The notes beneath the pieces are model-generated. The model ran no database searches. It was given only the letters and a program-made list of their open reading frames with translations, and was not told the origin of the DNA. Below, one piece after another: positions 1 to 9,260 of a DNA stretch of 64,000 nt (position 1 is the stretch's first letter; every line of letters starts with the position of its first letter). Both the position numbers and the translations under genes were made by a program. This DNA is from JBOGNO01 sp050747245 (GTDB lineage: Bacteria; Acidobacteriota; Terriglobia; Acidiferrales; UBA7541), in contig JBOGNO010000009.1 in assembly GCA_050747245.1 (NCBI GenBank), positions 1-64,000 on the forward strand, in the 5' to 3' direction.

Positions 1-8
1 AGGCGCGC

Positions 9-2027
9 ATGAAGGTAAGCACGGCCCTTGCCAAAAGAGCGGAAAAGCTGCGTGAAGTAATTCGTCGCCATGAATATCTCTATCACGTCCTGGACAATCC
101 ACAGATCTCCGACGCGCAGTTCGACCGCTTGATGAACGATTTGAAAAAAATCGAATCTGAAAATCCCTCTCTGGTGACTCCAGATTCCCCTACTCAACGC
201 GTCGGGGGTCGTCCGCGCGAGGGATTTGAGACCCATCGCCACGCCTCGCCGATGATGAGCCTCGACAACGCCTTCTCATTCGACGAGCTTGCCGAATTCG
301 ATCGTCGCGTCCGCGAACTCTCCGGCCGCGAGCGCGTGGACTACGTTGCCGAGCACAAATTCGACGGCCTCAGCCTCGCGCTTACCTACGAAGACGCCAT
401 TCTTGCCCGCGGAATCACCCGCGGCGATGGCTCGACCGGCGAAGACGTCACCCTCAACGTCAAGACCATCCGCTCCATTCCCCTCCGCGTGGATGAAGCC
501 GCCCTTAAAAAGCTCGGCCTGCCGCGCAATTTCGAAGTTCGCGGCGAAGCCATCATGTCGCGCAAGGCTTTCGAAAGACTCAACGAGCAGCAGGAAGCCG
601 CCGGAGGCAAGATTTTCGCCAATCCCCGCAATGCCGCGGCCGGCTCCGTGCGCGTGCTCGACTCTGGCATCACCGCTTCGCGCAGCCTCGATTTCTACGC
701 TTACTATCTTCTCGCTGATGGCCGCGTGCCCCTGAAGCGTCACAGCGAGATCCTCGAGGCACTGCAAAAACTTCACTTCCGTGTTTCGGGCGAATTCGCG
801 CGCTGCCACGGCATCGCGGAAGTCGAAAAATATATTGACCGCATCGAAGCCCGCCGAGAAAAACTCCCTTACGAAATTGACGGCGTGGTTGTCAAAGTGG
901 ACGAGATTTCAATCCAGAACGAGCTAGGTTCTACTGCTAAAGCACCGCGCTGGGCCATTGCCTATAAATATCCCGCGCGACAGGAAACGACTGTTGTTCA
1001 GGACATCCGCGTGCAAGTCGGGCGCACCGGCGCTCTCACGCCCGTCGCCTATCTCGAGCCTGTGAACATCGGCGGCGTCACTGTCAGCCGTTCGACGCTC
1101 CACAACATGGATGAAATCGCGCGCCTCGGCCTTGAAATTGGCGACACCGTCGTCATCGAGCGCGCCGGCGAAGTCATCCCTCACGTCGTAAAAGTGGTCA
1201 AACAGGGCACGCATCGCAGTCCCTTCAAAATGCCGGAGGTCTGCCCGGTCTGCCATCGTCGTATCCACAAATCGCCAGATGAAGTCGCTTACCGCTGTAT
1301 CAACGCCAATTGTCCCGCGAAGCTCAAGGAATCGCTTCTCCATTTCGCCAGCCGTCACGCCATGGATATCAACGGCTTGGGCGACAAACTGGTGGATCAG
1401 CTCGTGGACAACAAAATCGTCGAACACGTCTCCGACCTTTACCACCTCGACTTGAAAACAATCGCCGGCCTCGAGCGCATGGCCGAAAAATCCGCGCAGA
1501 ACCTCTTGGAGCAAATCGAGGAAAGCAAGAAACGCGGCCTCGCCCGCCTCATCTACGCCTTGGGAATCCGCTTTGTCGGCGAGCGCACTGGCCAGCTCAT
1601 CGCCGGGCATTTCGGCTCGCTCGATGCCGTTGCCAAAGCTTCTGAAGAAGAATTATGTGAGGTGAACGAAATCGGACCGAAGGTCGCCGCCAGCATCGCC
1701 GAATTCTTCTCCGAGCATGCCAATCGCAAACTCATCGAAAATCTCCGCAAGGTCGGCCTCCTGATGAAGGAGGAGCGCAAGGCTCCCAAGAGTTCGAAAT
1801 TTGCCGGTAAGACATTCGTCTTCACCGGCACTCTTACCCGCCGCTCCCGCGAAGAAGCTGAAGCCCTCGTTGCTTCCCACGGTGGCAAGCCCGGTTCCTC
1901 TGTCAGCAAGAAGACCGACTACGTCGTCGTCGGCGCTGACCCGGGTTCCAAATATGACAAAGCAAAATCTCTCGGCGTCGCTATACTCGACGAATCTTCC
2001 TTCGAAAAACTCGTCTCTGCGAAATAA
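9..2027 (+). CDS. ligA: NAD-dependent DNA ligase LigA
   Basis: Seals nicks in duplex DNA using NAD+ during replication and repair, in the cytoplasm. At 672 residues it has the normal family length. The adenylation domain carries the KFDG motif with the nucleophilic lysine at about residue 117. A four-cysteine zinc finger follows (C412, C415, C430, C435), then helix-hairpin-helix segments and a C-terminal BRCT domain from about residue 592. The ATG at 9 lies at the very window edge, so its upstream signals are barely visible. The long open frames on the opposite strand are coding shadows. Confidence 0.97.
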   Translation: MKVSTALAKRAEKLREVIRRHEYLYHVLDNPQISDAQFDRLMNDLKKIESENPSLVTPDSPTQRVGGRPREGFETHRHASPMMSLDNAFSFDELAEFDRRVRELSGRERVDYVAEHKFDGLSLALTYEDAILARGITRGDGSTGEDVTLNVKTIRSIPLRVDEAALKKLGLPRNFEVRGEAIMSRKAFERLNEQQEAAGGKIFANPRNAAAGSVRVLDSGITASRSLDFYAYYLLADGRVPLKRHSEILEALQKLHFRVSGEFARCHGIAEVEKYIDRIEARREKLPYEIDGVVVKVDEISIQNELGSTAKAPRWAIAYKYPARQETTVVQDIRVQVGRTGALTPVAYLEPVNIGGVTVSRSTLHNMDEIARLGLEIGDTVVIERAGEVIPHVVKVVKQGTHRSPFKMPEVCPVCHRRIHKSPDEVAYRCINANCPAKLKESLLHFASRHAMDINGLGDKLVDQLVDNKIVEHVSDLYHLDLKTIAGLERMAEKSAQNLLEQIEESKKRGLARLIYALGIRFVGERTGQLIAGHFGSLDAVAKASEEELCEVNEIGPKVAASIAEFFSEHANRKLIENLRKVGLLMKEERKAPKSSKFAGKTFVFTGTLTRRSREEAEALVASHGGKPGSSVSKKTDYVVVGADPGSKYDKAKSLGVAILDESSFEKLVSAK

Positions 2028-2214
2028 CAGCGCGACCCGGGGACAACAGGCTGAGGCTCGCACGCCGGAACAGATCCGGGCCGCAACGCACACAGCAAAG
2101 ATAACCCGAGCTCAGATTTCCAGCTTGAAACTCGCTGAGAATAGTGTAGAAGATAACCGTTACTTGTGCATCTACGACCTTAGCAGGGGGAAGCCCTCCA
2201 GAGGTGAACCCTCA

Positions 2215-3639
2215 GTGACCGGGAGCGAAAATCAGCTGAGATCTTTCGACTGGGGATTCTCGCTCCGCTGGTTGCTGGCAACCACGGTCGGCCTCATTCT
2301 CGGCGGGATCGTCGGGAGGGCGATTGGTGGCGACACACTCCAGTGGGCTCTGACTGGAGCGAGCCTAGGGTTGGCGCAATGGCTAATTCTTCGGTCGAGA
2401 ATTCCTGGGGCTGGCTGGTGGGTGTTGGCGAGTACCCTTGGGGGAACCTTGGGCGCAACTCTCGGTCTTGTTGGGAGCACGCTCACGACAACTCTCTTGA
2501 GTAGATCGGGCGTATCGGAGGCCGTAAAGGCTAGATGGGATCTTGTGGGCCTGAGCCTCGGGGCTTGGTTCGGAACCTTTATTGGCGTCATGCAATGGTT
2601 GCAACTGCGTCGTCATTTCTCGCGTTCTGCCTGGTGGATACCAGTAAACACAGGAGCCTGGGGAGTGACGTTCGTGGTGGGCTATGCCGCAGGGGTGGCA
2701 GCGGGCGAACCATTTGGCAATACAGTAGGCTCCATCACAGCGGGACTCATCGTCGGAGCCGCGACGTGTGTGACTTTGAACTTCCTCTTGCATCGCCCGC
2801 TCAAGTCAACTGTTAGCGGGACTAGCCCGTCTGACAGTCCGTTACCTCCTAATCGGATGTCAACCATATTCAAAAGAATTGAGACGCAGCGAGACGCCCT
2901 GCGCGCCACACATTGGGCGTCAGCTGGCTTCTATTCGCTTGCTGCTATCCATTTGGCTCTGGGGTTGCTAGACCCTCTTTATTTGTTTAGTGAAACCTGC
3001 GCAGCAGTTTTATATGGGGTTTTTGCAGGCCTCCTTTCGACTCTAAAGAGCCGTGTTGTGGCATGGATAGCGTTAGCCTTCACAGCCTTAAACGTGATTC
3101 TGACCCTCGCAGAGATGGCCACGCAGCGAAGACTTTGTTGCTGGTACTTACTGATTCAAGTATGGGCGAGCATTAGAGCCGTTCAAGGAACCTCTGGATG
3201 GCACAAACTGAGCCCCCCCCGGACAGGAAGCACGCTTCCGGCGGTGGTCAGCATCGGGCGCTCCGTCGTCGCGGGCTGCTTTGGCTTGATAGGCGTATTC
3301 TGGGTGCTGGGTGCAACGGGCTACCTTACGGGAAAGCTTGTGGCCCCGATCAAACTAAGTTTCTCGGCCACCGTGGCAGTGAACACTATGTTGCTTGTGG
3401 GAGGGGCCTTGAACGGTTTAGTCGCTGCGGCCATTTACAACCTTCGCTCGTGGGGAAGATATCTTGCAATTGCAATGTGCGGCTGTTTCTTGTCAGGTCT
3501 GATTTTCATGTTCCTGCTTCATTTGCAGTTGCCTAGAGAATTAGTCATAGGTGATGTCATTTTCGCTGTAGTTGGGACACTCACCCTCGTCTGGGTCTTC
3601 CTTCCCAGCGTGAAAGCTGCTTTCAGATTCAACAATTAA
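2215..3639 (+). CDS. Glycine-rich polytopic membrane protein, unknown function
   Basis: I do not recognise a function. A GTG at 2215 preceded by a GAGGTG ribosome site is the most likely start; the frame stays open back into ligA, but that part lacks protein-like composition. The product is about 474 residues. The first half has glycine-rich hydrophobic hairpins in which runs such as GLAQWLILR and GWWVLAS recur, a pattern seen in uncharacterised membrane proteins of several phyla. The second half, after a hydrophilic linker near residue 210, has about six more membrane segments. It looks like a fusion of two membrane modules. It lies about 190 bp downstream of ligA and may share its transcript. 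Confidence 0.7.
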   Translation: MTGSENQLRSFDWGFSLRWLLATTVGLILGGIVGRAIGGDTLQWALTGASLGLAQWLILRSRIPGAGWWVLASTLGGTLGATLGLVGSTLTTTLLSRSGVSEAVKARWDLVGLSLGAWFGTFIGVMQWLQLRRHFSRSAWWIPVNTGAWGVTFVVGYAAGVAAGEPFGNTVGSITAGLIVGAATCVTLNFLLHRPLKSTVSGTSPSDSPLPPNRMSTIFKRIETQRDALRATHWASAGFYSLAAIHLALGLLDPLYLFSETCAAVLYGVFAGLLSTLKSRVVAWIALAFTALNVILTLAEMATQRRLCCWYLLIQVWASIRAVQGTSGWHKLSPPRTGSTLPAVVSIGRSVVAGCFGLIGVFWVLGATGYLTGKLVAPIKLSFSATVAVNTMLLVGGALNGLVAAAIYNLRSWGRYLAIAMCGCFLSGLIFMFLLHLQLPRELVIGDVIFAVVGTLTLVWVFLPSVKAAFRFNN

Positions 3640-3647
3640 CAAGCGAT

Positions 3648-3730
3648 AGGCGGGCGGTCCATCCTTCGCGCAGCGCGATGTTTGCGCTCCGGATGATTCT
3701 GCGGGGCGAAGCGTGGGGATTTTCGTTTGT
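3648..3730. repeat. Degenerate copy of the hairpin repeat (family A)
   Basis: This is a degraded copy of the CATCC...GGGTGGGG-TTTTCGTTTG element found again at 6858-6928 and 8934-9004. The left arm (gcgggcggtccatccttcgc) and the right end (gtggggattttcgtttg) are recognisable, with extra sequence between them. It lies just 3' of the membrane protein gene, as other copies lie 3' of genes. Confidence 0.55.
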
Positions 3731-3834
3731 TAATTCCTCCTTACTGGCTCGAATGAACGCCGAGCCTCCCGCCACTTTTCACTCGGCTCGTGGGTGAGTG
3801 TGACGCGATGCCAGGGTGGGGTACACTCCCTTCC

Positions 3835-4110
3835 ATGCTCTTCATGGTCATCGAACGCTTCAAACTCGGCGTCCTCGGCGCAATCGGTGAACGTTTCCGC
3901 CAGCAGGGCCGCATGTTGCCTGAAGGCGTCTCCTACCACGGGAGTTGGGTGGATACCGTAGGTTCGCGATGTTTTCAGCTCATGGAAGCGACGCACCTTG
4001 ACTCGCTAAAACCATGGATGAGGCGCTGGGACGACCTGATGGACTTCGAAATCGTTCCCGTCATGAACTCCGCCGACTTTTGGGCAAGAGAACAGCCTCA
4101 GCAACGCTAA
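3835..4110 (+). CDS. DUF3303-like small protein
   Basis: A small cytoplasmic protein of about 91 residues. It starts MLFMVIERFK and contains a segment resembling the small DUF3303 family (a beta-strand MVIERF, then a stretch of the GVSYHGSWVD type, then CFQLMEA and WMRRWDDLMDFEIVPV). Start ATG 3835 is chosen because the family begins at the MLFMV strand; an in-frame GTG and ATG upstream would add unconserved residues. The fold is probably ferredoxin-like, with no known reaction. It stands alone between a repeat and the hsp20 gene. Confidence 0.7.
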   Translation: MLFMVIERFKLGVLGAIGERFRQQGRMLPEGVSYHGSWVDTVGSRCFQLMEATHLDSLKPWMRRWDDLMDFEIVPVMNSADFWAREQPQQR

Positions 4111-4295
4111 GCCAAACTGGCGCTCTCTGCGAAACACCAAGCGGACGCTCTATCTGACTGTGACTCCCATCACGTGCAATCGTGACCCTCGTCATAGACT
4201 TCGCTTTCCAGCCGCAGTAGGTTCCAATCGCAAATTGAATTGTGGGCTCAGGCCGCGAGCGCGGGACGCCGCGGGAGCCCGCCAAGGAGAAAACA

Positions 4296-4775
4296 ATGTT
4301 TAATATCACCGAACCACAGACATTCTTTCGGGACCTGTTTGATTTTCGTCGCGATTTCGACGAGATTTTCAATCATTTGACGCTTGGTTGGCCAGTGGCC
4401 AATGAGCCCAAGCTGCTTACGACCGGGTTTGTGCCCACAGCGGAGAGCTGGATTGATCCGGAAACGAAGAAGTTCTTCCTGCGGATTGCCATTCCGGGAG
4501 TGGAGCCCAAGGACGTGAAGATCGAATTGCACGGCGACATGCTCACGATTACCGGCGAGAGGAAGTTCTTTGAAACCAAGAAAGAACTGAATTACATGCA
4601 TCACGAATTCGCATACGGCACCTTCGAGCGGGTCATCACCCTGCCCGAGGGCGTGGACCTCGAAAAGCTGTATGCGGAATTCAACAACGGCATGCTCATG
4701 CTCAACGCGCCGATGGCCGCAGCTGCTCTGCCGCGTCGGATTGAGATTAAGCCGCTGCTGAAGAAAGCAGCCTAA
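4296..4775 (+). CDS. Hsp20 / alpha-crystallin small heat-shock protein
   Basis: An ATP-independent holdase that binds unfolding proteins in the cytoplasm. The protein is 159 residues. The N-terminal arm (MFNITEPQTFFRDLF) is followed by an alpha-crystallin domain from about residue 45, with the strands FFLRIAIPGVEPKDVKIEL and the closing loop GVDLEKLYAEFNNGMLML. The canonical A-x-x-x-G-V-L motif is represented as AEFNNGMLML. The start ATG at 4296 follows an AAGGAGA ribosome site; an earlier in-frame GTG at 4242 is discarded. No CIRCE element is visible upstream. A strong terminator follows the gene. Confidence 0.93.
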   Translation: MFNITEPQTFFRDLFDFRRDFDEIFNHLTLGWPVANEPKLLTTGFVPTAESWIDPETKKFFLRIAIPGVEPKDVKIELHGDMLTITGERKFFETKKELNYMHHEFAYGTFERVITLPEGVDLEKLYAEFNNGMLMLNAPMAAAALPRRIEIKPLLKKAA

Positions 4776-4812
4776 ACGGGGTTGTAGTTCCCTCCAGAAG
4801 TGGTTGTGGTCC

Positions 4813-4848
4813 GGCCCGGGGCTTGCATGGCCCCGGGCCTCTACTTTT
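4813..4848 (+). terminator. Rho-independent terminator of the hsp20 gene
   Basis: A perfect 10-bp stem (ggcccggggc / gccccgggcc) encloses a 7-nt loop and is followed by tctactttt. It lies 38 bp after the hsp20 stop codon and before the convergent hydrolase gene. Confidence 0.85.
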
Positions 4849-4902
4849 GCAGAATCTTCCACCTGAAGGAGATCGATGAAGCACTCGCGGGATTCTGAGA
4901 CC

Positions 4903-5859
4903 CTAGCGCCGCAGAAATTCGATCAACACGGGGTTGACGATTTCCGGATGCTCGTAGAACGGCACGTGCGCGGCATCGTCCACGGGGAGGAATTCAGCCT
5001 GCGGAATTGCTTTTCGAACCTCGTCGCTTATCGCGAAGGGCACATCCTGATCCGCGCGGCCCCACACGAGCAGCACCGGCTTGCCGCTCCTGCCAACCTC
5101 TGCGAAAGCCGCGCTGTTGTCCTCAGAGAGAAATCCGCGTAGGGAAGACAGCAGCGCGTGCCGGAAACCCCTGTAGCGCATCTGCGGCAGGTAATTCGCA
5201 AGATAATCTGGATACCGCTCGGGATGGATAAAATCCTCGCGCTGCGAAGCCGCCAGCAGCGGCGCAATCTGCGTGCACATATTGTACTCGCTCACGACCG
5301 GCATGCGCATAAACCACGGCGTCATGCGCCCTGTGCTGTAGGCAGGGTCAAAGAGCGCCAGCTTGCGAACTCGTTCCGGATGCCGCGCCGCATAATTCAC
5401 CGCAATGGGCCCGCCCATCGAAACGCCGACGACGATGATGGGCCCGCGTATCCCCAGCGCGTCAAGCAATTGCACTAGCTGCTCGTCGAAAAAGTCCGCG
5501 TCGTACCGCGCGTCGGGTCGGTCCGACCAGCCCCGCCCGAATAGGTCGTATCGCAGCACGCGAAACCCCGCCGCCACCAGCGCATTGAACGTGGGATCCC
5601 AGATGTAATAGGGCACCGAAAACCCGTGTATCAGCACCACTGTAGGAGCATCTGCCGGCCCAGCCAGCTCATAATGCGTCACTCCTGCGGGGAGCCGCAC
5701 GTAGCTCCCGCCGTACGCGCGCACCTCCGCGCTCTGTCGCGCCGCATCATCGAGCGCCAGCTTTTCCTGGTCGCACCTCCGGTATGCCCGAAAAGCGAAT
5801 ATTCCCGCTACCGCCACAATCAGCGCCAGCGCAATCCCCGCAATTTTCACAATCTTCAT
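4903..5859 (-). CDS. Membrane-anchored alpha/beta-fold hydrolase
   Basis: A serine hydrolase of 318 residues with one N-terminal hydrophobic segment (residues 5-23), so it is probably anchored with its domain in the periplasm. The oxyanion strand VVLIHGF (about 74-80), nucleophile elbow GVSMGG (S147), acid in GRADQD (D270 or D272) and base in AAHVPF (H298) form a complete catalytic set. The sequence resembles the MhpC/2-hydroxymuconate semialdehyde hydrolase type, but the substrate cannot be read from sequence. It is convergent with hsp20 and monocistronic. Confidence 0.88.
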   Translation of the reverse strand: MKIVKIAGIALALIVAVAGIFAFRAYRRCDQEKLALDDAARQSAEVRAYGGSYVRLPAGVTHYELAGPADAPTVVLIHGFSVPYYIWDPTFNALVAAGFRVLRYDLFGRGWSDRPDARYDADFFDEQLVQLLDALGIRGPIIVVGVSMGGPIAVNYAARHPERVRKLALFDPAYSTGRMTPWFMRMPVVSEYNMCTQIAPLLAASQREDFIHPERYPDYLANYLPQMRYRGFRHALLSSLRGFLSEDNSAAFAEVGRSGKPVLLVWGRADQDVPFAISDEVRKAIPQAEFLPVDDAAHVPFYEHPEIVNPVLIEFLRR

Positions 5860-6156
5860 CGCTCTCTGCTGGTTTCACCTCGAACACATGCGCTGCGACT
5901 CTATCCCATCCACGTGCAGCCTTTCAACTTCCAGCTGGACCTCGGCCGATTGCAAGCGCGCGGCTCTACGACGATGCTCCGGGCGAGAAGCGCAGCCCGA
6001 AGGCCTACCGTCGGTGTCCTCATACTGGCCATTCGACCAGTAGCCTTCTCTCCCGCAACCCCCTAAAATCAGGGGAGTGCAAGCCGCATTCTTGAAACTT
6101 GGGGACCACAGAAACACCAGCAGAAGGTTGGAAAGCCAGTTGTCACAGGTAAACCT
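5860..6156. other. Intergenic region without a supported gene
   Basis: About 297 bp between two divergent genes. Weak open frames exist on both strands, but none has a ribosome site or protein-like composition. It presumably holds the promoters of the hydrolase (minus) and the PilZ-like gene (plus); I could not pick clear boxes. Confidence 0.4.
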
Positions 6157-6876
6157 ATGATCATGAAAAAACGTTCTACGAGTCCCGATGGCTCAAAGGT
6201 TGAGCGCAGAAAGAGTCACCGCTTCCCCGTGGCTGTTCCCATTGAGGCGAGTTGGCGCGGGCCTGACGGCCTGGCCGTCAAAGAGGAGGCCGTTGCGCGG
6301 CAAGTCAACGCCCATGGCGGCCTGCTGGAAATGGCGAATTATCCCGAGATCGGCAGCAGAGTGACTCTCACGAACTTTCTTTCTGCAGAGATGGCTGAGG
6401 CTCGTGTCCTCGCCACGCCTTACTCCCGGGAAGGCGTCTCGCAGGGCATTATTGTCGAGTTGATTGTTCCCAGTGAGAGCTTTTGGGGCGTGAACCTACA
6501 GATCAGGAAAACCAGCGTCGAGCTGCAAAAGCTCGAAGATTCCCTCCGCTCCGAAGGCATAGATCTTCGCCACCTGAAGGAATTCCGCGATGCCGTGGAA
6601 TACCTGCGCACGGCCTCCGCCGTCGTTCAGCAATTGCGCGAGTGTCAGCTGCATGGTTGGGACGATGGCGAAGCGCATTCGCTGTTGGTTGCCGAGCGCG
6701 TTCGTCGCGGCACTAGTCTCTGCCTCGAAGTCCTCGCAGATCTGGACGCCGGCAGATTGACGAACGAGATCAAGGGCGTGGACGAGTTTTATCACTCTCT
6801 CGAACAGGTTCACGATCGCCTCAAAGATCGTTTCAAGCGCCGCGAACTCGAGCGCTACTTCGCCGCCCGAACTTAG
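6157..6876 (+). CDS. PilZ-like domain protein with a helical C-terminal region
   Basis: A 239-residue soluble protein. The N-terminal third looks like a PilZ fold: an RRKSHR arginine motif at about 17-22, then beta-strands. The second c-di-GMP signature (D/N-x-S-x-x-G) is degenerate, appearing as QVNAHGG, so nucleotide binding is doubtful. The C-terminal half is rich in predicted helices (LRHLKEFRDAVEYLRTASAVV and onward to the end) and resembles no domain I can name. The start ATG at 6157 has a second ATG two codons later. The last codons (FAAR-T-stop) overlap a dispersed repeat that recurs at 8934, so the 3' end of this gene may have been supplied by the element. Confidence 0.75.
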   Translation: MIMKKRSTSPDGSKVERRKSHRFPVAVPIEASWRGPDGLAVKEEAVARQVNAHGGLLEMANYPEIGSRVTLTNFLSAEMAEARVLATPYSREGVSQGIIVELIVPSESFWGVNLQIRKTSVELQKLEDSLRSEGIDLRHLKEFRDAVEYLRTASAVVQQLRECQLHGWDDGEAHSLLVAERVRRGTSLCLEVLADLDAGRLTNEIKGVDEFYHSLEQVHDRLKDRFKRRELERYFAART

Positions 6877-6928
6877 GCTGGCGGGTGCCCCATCCTTCGC
6901 TCCGCGAAGGGTGGGGGTCTTCGTTTGT
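6858..6928. repeat. Hairpin repeat, family A, copy overlapping a gene end
   Basis: This matches 8934-9004 over about 70 bp. Both share cttcgccgcccga, ctggcgggtg and catccttcg...cgaagggtgggg, then a T-rich tail ending cgtttg. The core forms a hairpin (ccttcgc / gcgaagg). The left end lies inside the last codons of the PilZ-like gene. Confidence 0.8.
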
Positions 6929-7010
6929 CCTCTTCCGCCACGACAGTTGAACCGCCTTCCAACCAGCCACAACAAAGCGCATCGCTTCTCGGCAGTTTCG
7001 GATTTGCCTT

Positions 7011-7036
7011 TGTAGCGGCGGGCTTCAGCCCGGCAC
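7011..7036. repeat. Short palindromic repeat, family B
   Basis: The unit tgtagcggcgggcttcagcc with its cggca tail has a central gggctt/agccc palindrome. Related units occur at 44413-44438 (tgtagcggtggcctttaggcc) and at 44453. It resembles REP-type elements of acidobacterial and other soil genomes. Confidence 0.6.
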
Positions 7037-7078
7037 CATTTTCCTCTGAAGCTTTACTCCGTCCCGCATCTTCCTGTG

Positions 7079-7579
7079 CTATCGAGCCAACGGGTCATTT
7101 CGCGCGGGTCCTGCAAACAAGCGCATCATTCCCTGCGCGAGTGCCATGCCGCTCGCCCAGCACGCTGCGTCTGCAATTATGGGGCTGATGCCCGGCGCGA
7201 AGACGATTGCCCCCGAGAATCGCGCCACCAGATAGTCCCGGGCCGGCCCATAGACGCTCATGATTCCGATGAATGTCACGAGGCCCTGCCATCCAAACCG
7301 CCGCGTCGCCCTCCACCCAATAAGCGCGACTCCCGCCCCATACCAGAGCGCAACCGCCGTGTACATCAAGACCGTTGCCTGGGGCGTACTCATAGAAGGG
7401 AAGTGCCACCAACCAACCGACCGGGCAAACTTGTCCTGCCCCACATTAAGAATCACAGCCGCAATACCACCTGCAGCAGCGCCGGCCACGCGCCGAAATG
7501 TAGCCCGCGAAATGTAGATCGTGATACCGAGCAGCGCTGCCGCCGCCAGATTCCCGAGTAAAAGTTCCTGCGTCGTCAC
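7079..7579 (-). CDS. Small polytopic membrane protein, unknown function
   Basis: About 166 residues from a GTG at 7579, which has a GGGGGA ribosome-like site 8 bp before it; the frame is open up to 7645. About five hydrophobic helices are visible (LLLGNLAAAALLGITIY, AAAGGIAAVIL, VLMYTAVALWYGAGVALIGW, GLVTFIGIMSVYG, and ISPIIADAACWASGMALAQG). No catalytic motif is recognised. It is divergent from the NTF2-like gene downstream. Confidence 0.65.
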   Translation of the reverse strand: MTTQELLLGNLAAAALLGITIYISRATFRRVAGAAAGGIAAVILNVGQDKFARSVGWWHFPSMSTPQATVLMYTAVALWYGAGVALIGWRATRRFGWQGLVTFIGIMSVYGPARDYLVARFSGAIVFAPGISPIIADAACWASGMALAQGMMRLFAGPARNDPLAR

Positions 7580-7726
7580 GCGTGAATTCCCCCGTGCCAC
7601 CTTACTCGCTTCCACGATTTGCACACACAAAAAATCACCACTCACCTCTCGCTAGCTTCTTGCTCGTTGAGAGTCTTTCCTTGCTGGAATTTTCTTCGCC
7701 TTATATGCCAAACTGAGGATCTCCTC

Positions 7727-8098
7727 ATGGCCGAGTCGCCCGAACAATTGCATCGAGCTTTCGAGGACGCGTTTAATCGTCATGACCTCGAATCGATTGT
7801 CGCGTTATATGAGCCGGGCGCAGTCCTGATCAGCTCTGACGGGCCAGCGCACGGAATCGACGCCATTCGAGAAGTCTATCGCCGCTCATTCACTACGCGG
7901 CCGACCATCGACTTGCAGACACTGGGCGTGAACCGTGCTGGGAATCTCGCCATGCTGCACGGGAAATGGGTCCTGCATGGCATCGGTCCGGATGGCGAGA
8001 AGATCCGCAGCGAGGGCCTGAACACAGAAACCGCTCGCCAGCAGCCGGATGGCCGCTGGCTTTTCGTAATCGATAATCCCTCGGTTCCCCAGGATTGA
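7727..8098 (+). CDS. SnoaL/DUF4440-like (NTF2 fold) protein
   Basis: A 123-residue soluble protein of the NTF2-like superfamily, a cone-shaped fold used for small-molecule binding or isomerisation. The helix LHRAFEDAFNRHDLESIVALYEPGAVL and the later segment GIDAIREVYRRSF are typical of DUF4440/SnoaL_3 members. The start ATG at 7727 lies 6 bp after the weak ribosome-like site gaggat; residues encoded upstream to 7619 look non-coding. Substrate is unknown. Two secreted or anchored relatives lie at 30010 and 38034. Confidence 0.85.
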   Translation: MAESPEQLHRAFEDAFNRHDLESIVALYEPGAVLISSDGPAHGIDAIREVYRRSFTTRPTIDLQTLGVNRAGNLAMLHGKWVLHGIGPDGEKIRSEGLNTETARQQPDGRWLFVIDNPSVPQD

Positions 8099-8266
8099 AC
8101 CCCGTCCGCGCCGGATCCAATCTGCGTCACAACCTGAAGGCATGTCTAGTGATCGATTTTGCGCTCTTGATTCTCAAACCACGGTCGCTTGACCGTCCAT
8201 GAGTTGCGCAGTAGATTTGGCCGCGCGGAACCGAACCGCGTCGCTCTAAATCACAAGGGGGTCCTG

Positions 8267-8842
8267 ATGCGATCCGCCAGTTCCTTCACAAGCATTTGTG
8301 CGCTTTTCGTTTGCAGCCTTGCCGTCGCGTCATCTTCGCTGCAAGCCCAATCAGCCAAAGCGACCCCGCTCATCCTCGAAAAGAATGAAGGCGAACGCAG
8401 GGTGTGGCGGCCAATCGAGGGTCTCGAAAGCACACCTTCTTCCTTCGTCCTGAAAGTTGATCCGCAAAATGGCGGCTCATCGCATTTAGTGTTCGGCACG
8501 GAGGACCTTCCGCCCGGAGAACAAATAGAAGCTCATTACCACCCTGGGTCGGATGAAATCCTCTTTCTGCAAAATGGGCTGGCCAAGGTAACTTTGGGCG
8601 ACATGACGCGAGAAACGCATGGCGGCAGCACCGTGTTCATTCCATCCGGCACGTGGATCTCTGTCGTACACACCGGGAAAGAGACGATCCATATGGTGTT
8701 TGTTTTCTCCGCGCCTGGTTTCGAAGATTTCATGCGGGCGGAATCCGTTCGCGAAGGAGAGCAGGTCGTTCCCTTGACAAAAGCCGAGGATGCCAGAATC
8801 TCCGCGAAATACCCGCACGCGGTAATCTATAAGAAGCCTTGA
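8267..8842 (+). CDS. Secreted cupin-domain protein
   Basis: A 191-residue protein with a cleavable signal peptide (MRSASSFTSICALFVCSLAV... ending near LQAQS). The cupin 2 barrel spans about residues 60-150 and has the metal-binding motif EQIEAHYHPGSDEILF, which supplies His-His-Glu. The second motif, around FIPSGTWISVVHTG, supplies the last histidine. Exported cupins of this type may be dioxygenase-like or sugar-binding; the substrate cannot be stated. The start follows an AAGGGGG ribosome site. A dispersed repeat lies about 90 bp after the stop. Confidence 0.88.
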   Translation: MRSASSFTSICALFVCSLAVASSSLQAQSAKATPLILEKNEGERRVWRPIEGLESTPSSFVLKVDPQNGGSSHLVFGTEDLPPGEQIEAHYHPGSDEILFLQNGLAKVTLGDMTRETHGGSTVFIPSGTWISVVHTGKETIHMVFVFSAPGFEDFMRAESVREGEQVVPLTKAEDARISAKYPHAVIYKKP

Positions 8843-8933
8843 ATCCACTGGCATTTCGCTGGCGTCTTTCGATAGAAGAACCGCAACGCAAGCGTGTATG
8901 ACCAATCCCTACGGGTCGGGAACTTGAGCCCTC

Positions 8934-9004
8934 CTTCGCCGCCCGAGCATAATCTGGCGGGTGGCGCATCCTTCGCGCAGCGAAGGGTGGGGCTTTTCGT
9001 TTGG
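8934..9004. repeat. Hairpin repeat, family A
   Basis: Second full-length copy of the element at 6858-6928. It has the arms ccttcgcgcagcgaagg inside gcatcc...ggtggggc, then ttttcgtttgg. It lies in the gap between the cupin and ApeA genes and may act as a transcription terminator for the cupin gene. Confidence 0.8.
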
Positions 9005-9260
9005 CCACTTAGTTCACGCCTTCTCGAACGAACTTCGCGCCTTAAAAATTGATCCGCCACCACCAGCTTGGAAGGACTAAAAGCCTCCAATGAGGCAGTG
9101 CCCCTGCAGTTGAATGGAGTCGGATAGCGAGTGGGCACACAAGCATAGGCAGAAACAACTTAGAATTGAGTCCGCTTGGCGCTTTTGGCCCCGAACTATA
9201 GTATGTGATAGATATTGGAGTAAGTATTTATGGACAAGGGCAACTATAAAGTACTTCACT

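Noticed and set aside
1801..2214. N-terminal extension of the membrane protein into ligA
   Set aside because: The extension overlaps ligA and has Ser/Pro/Thr-rich shadow composition; a GTG with a ribosome site at 2215 explains the start.
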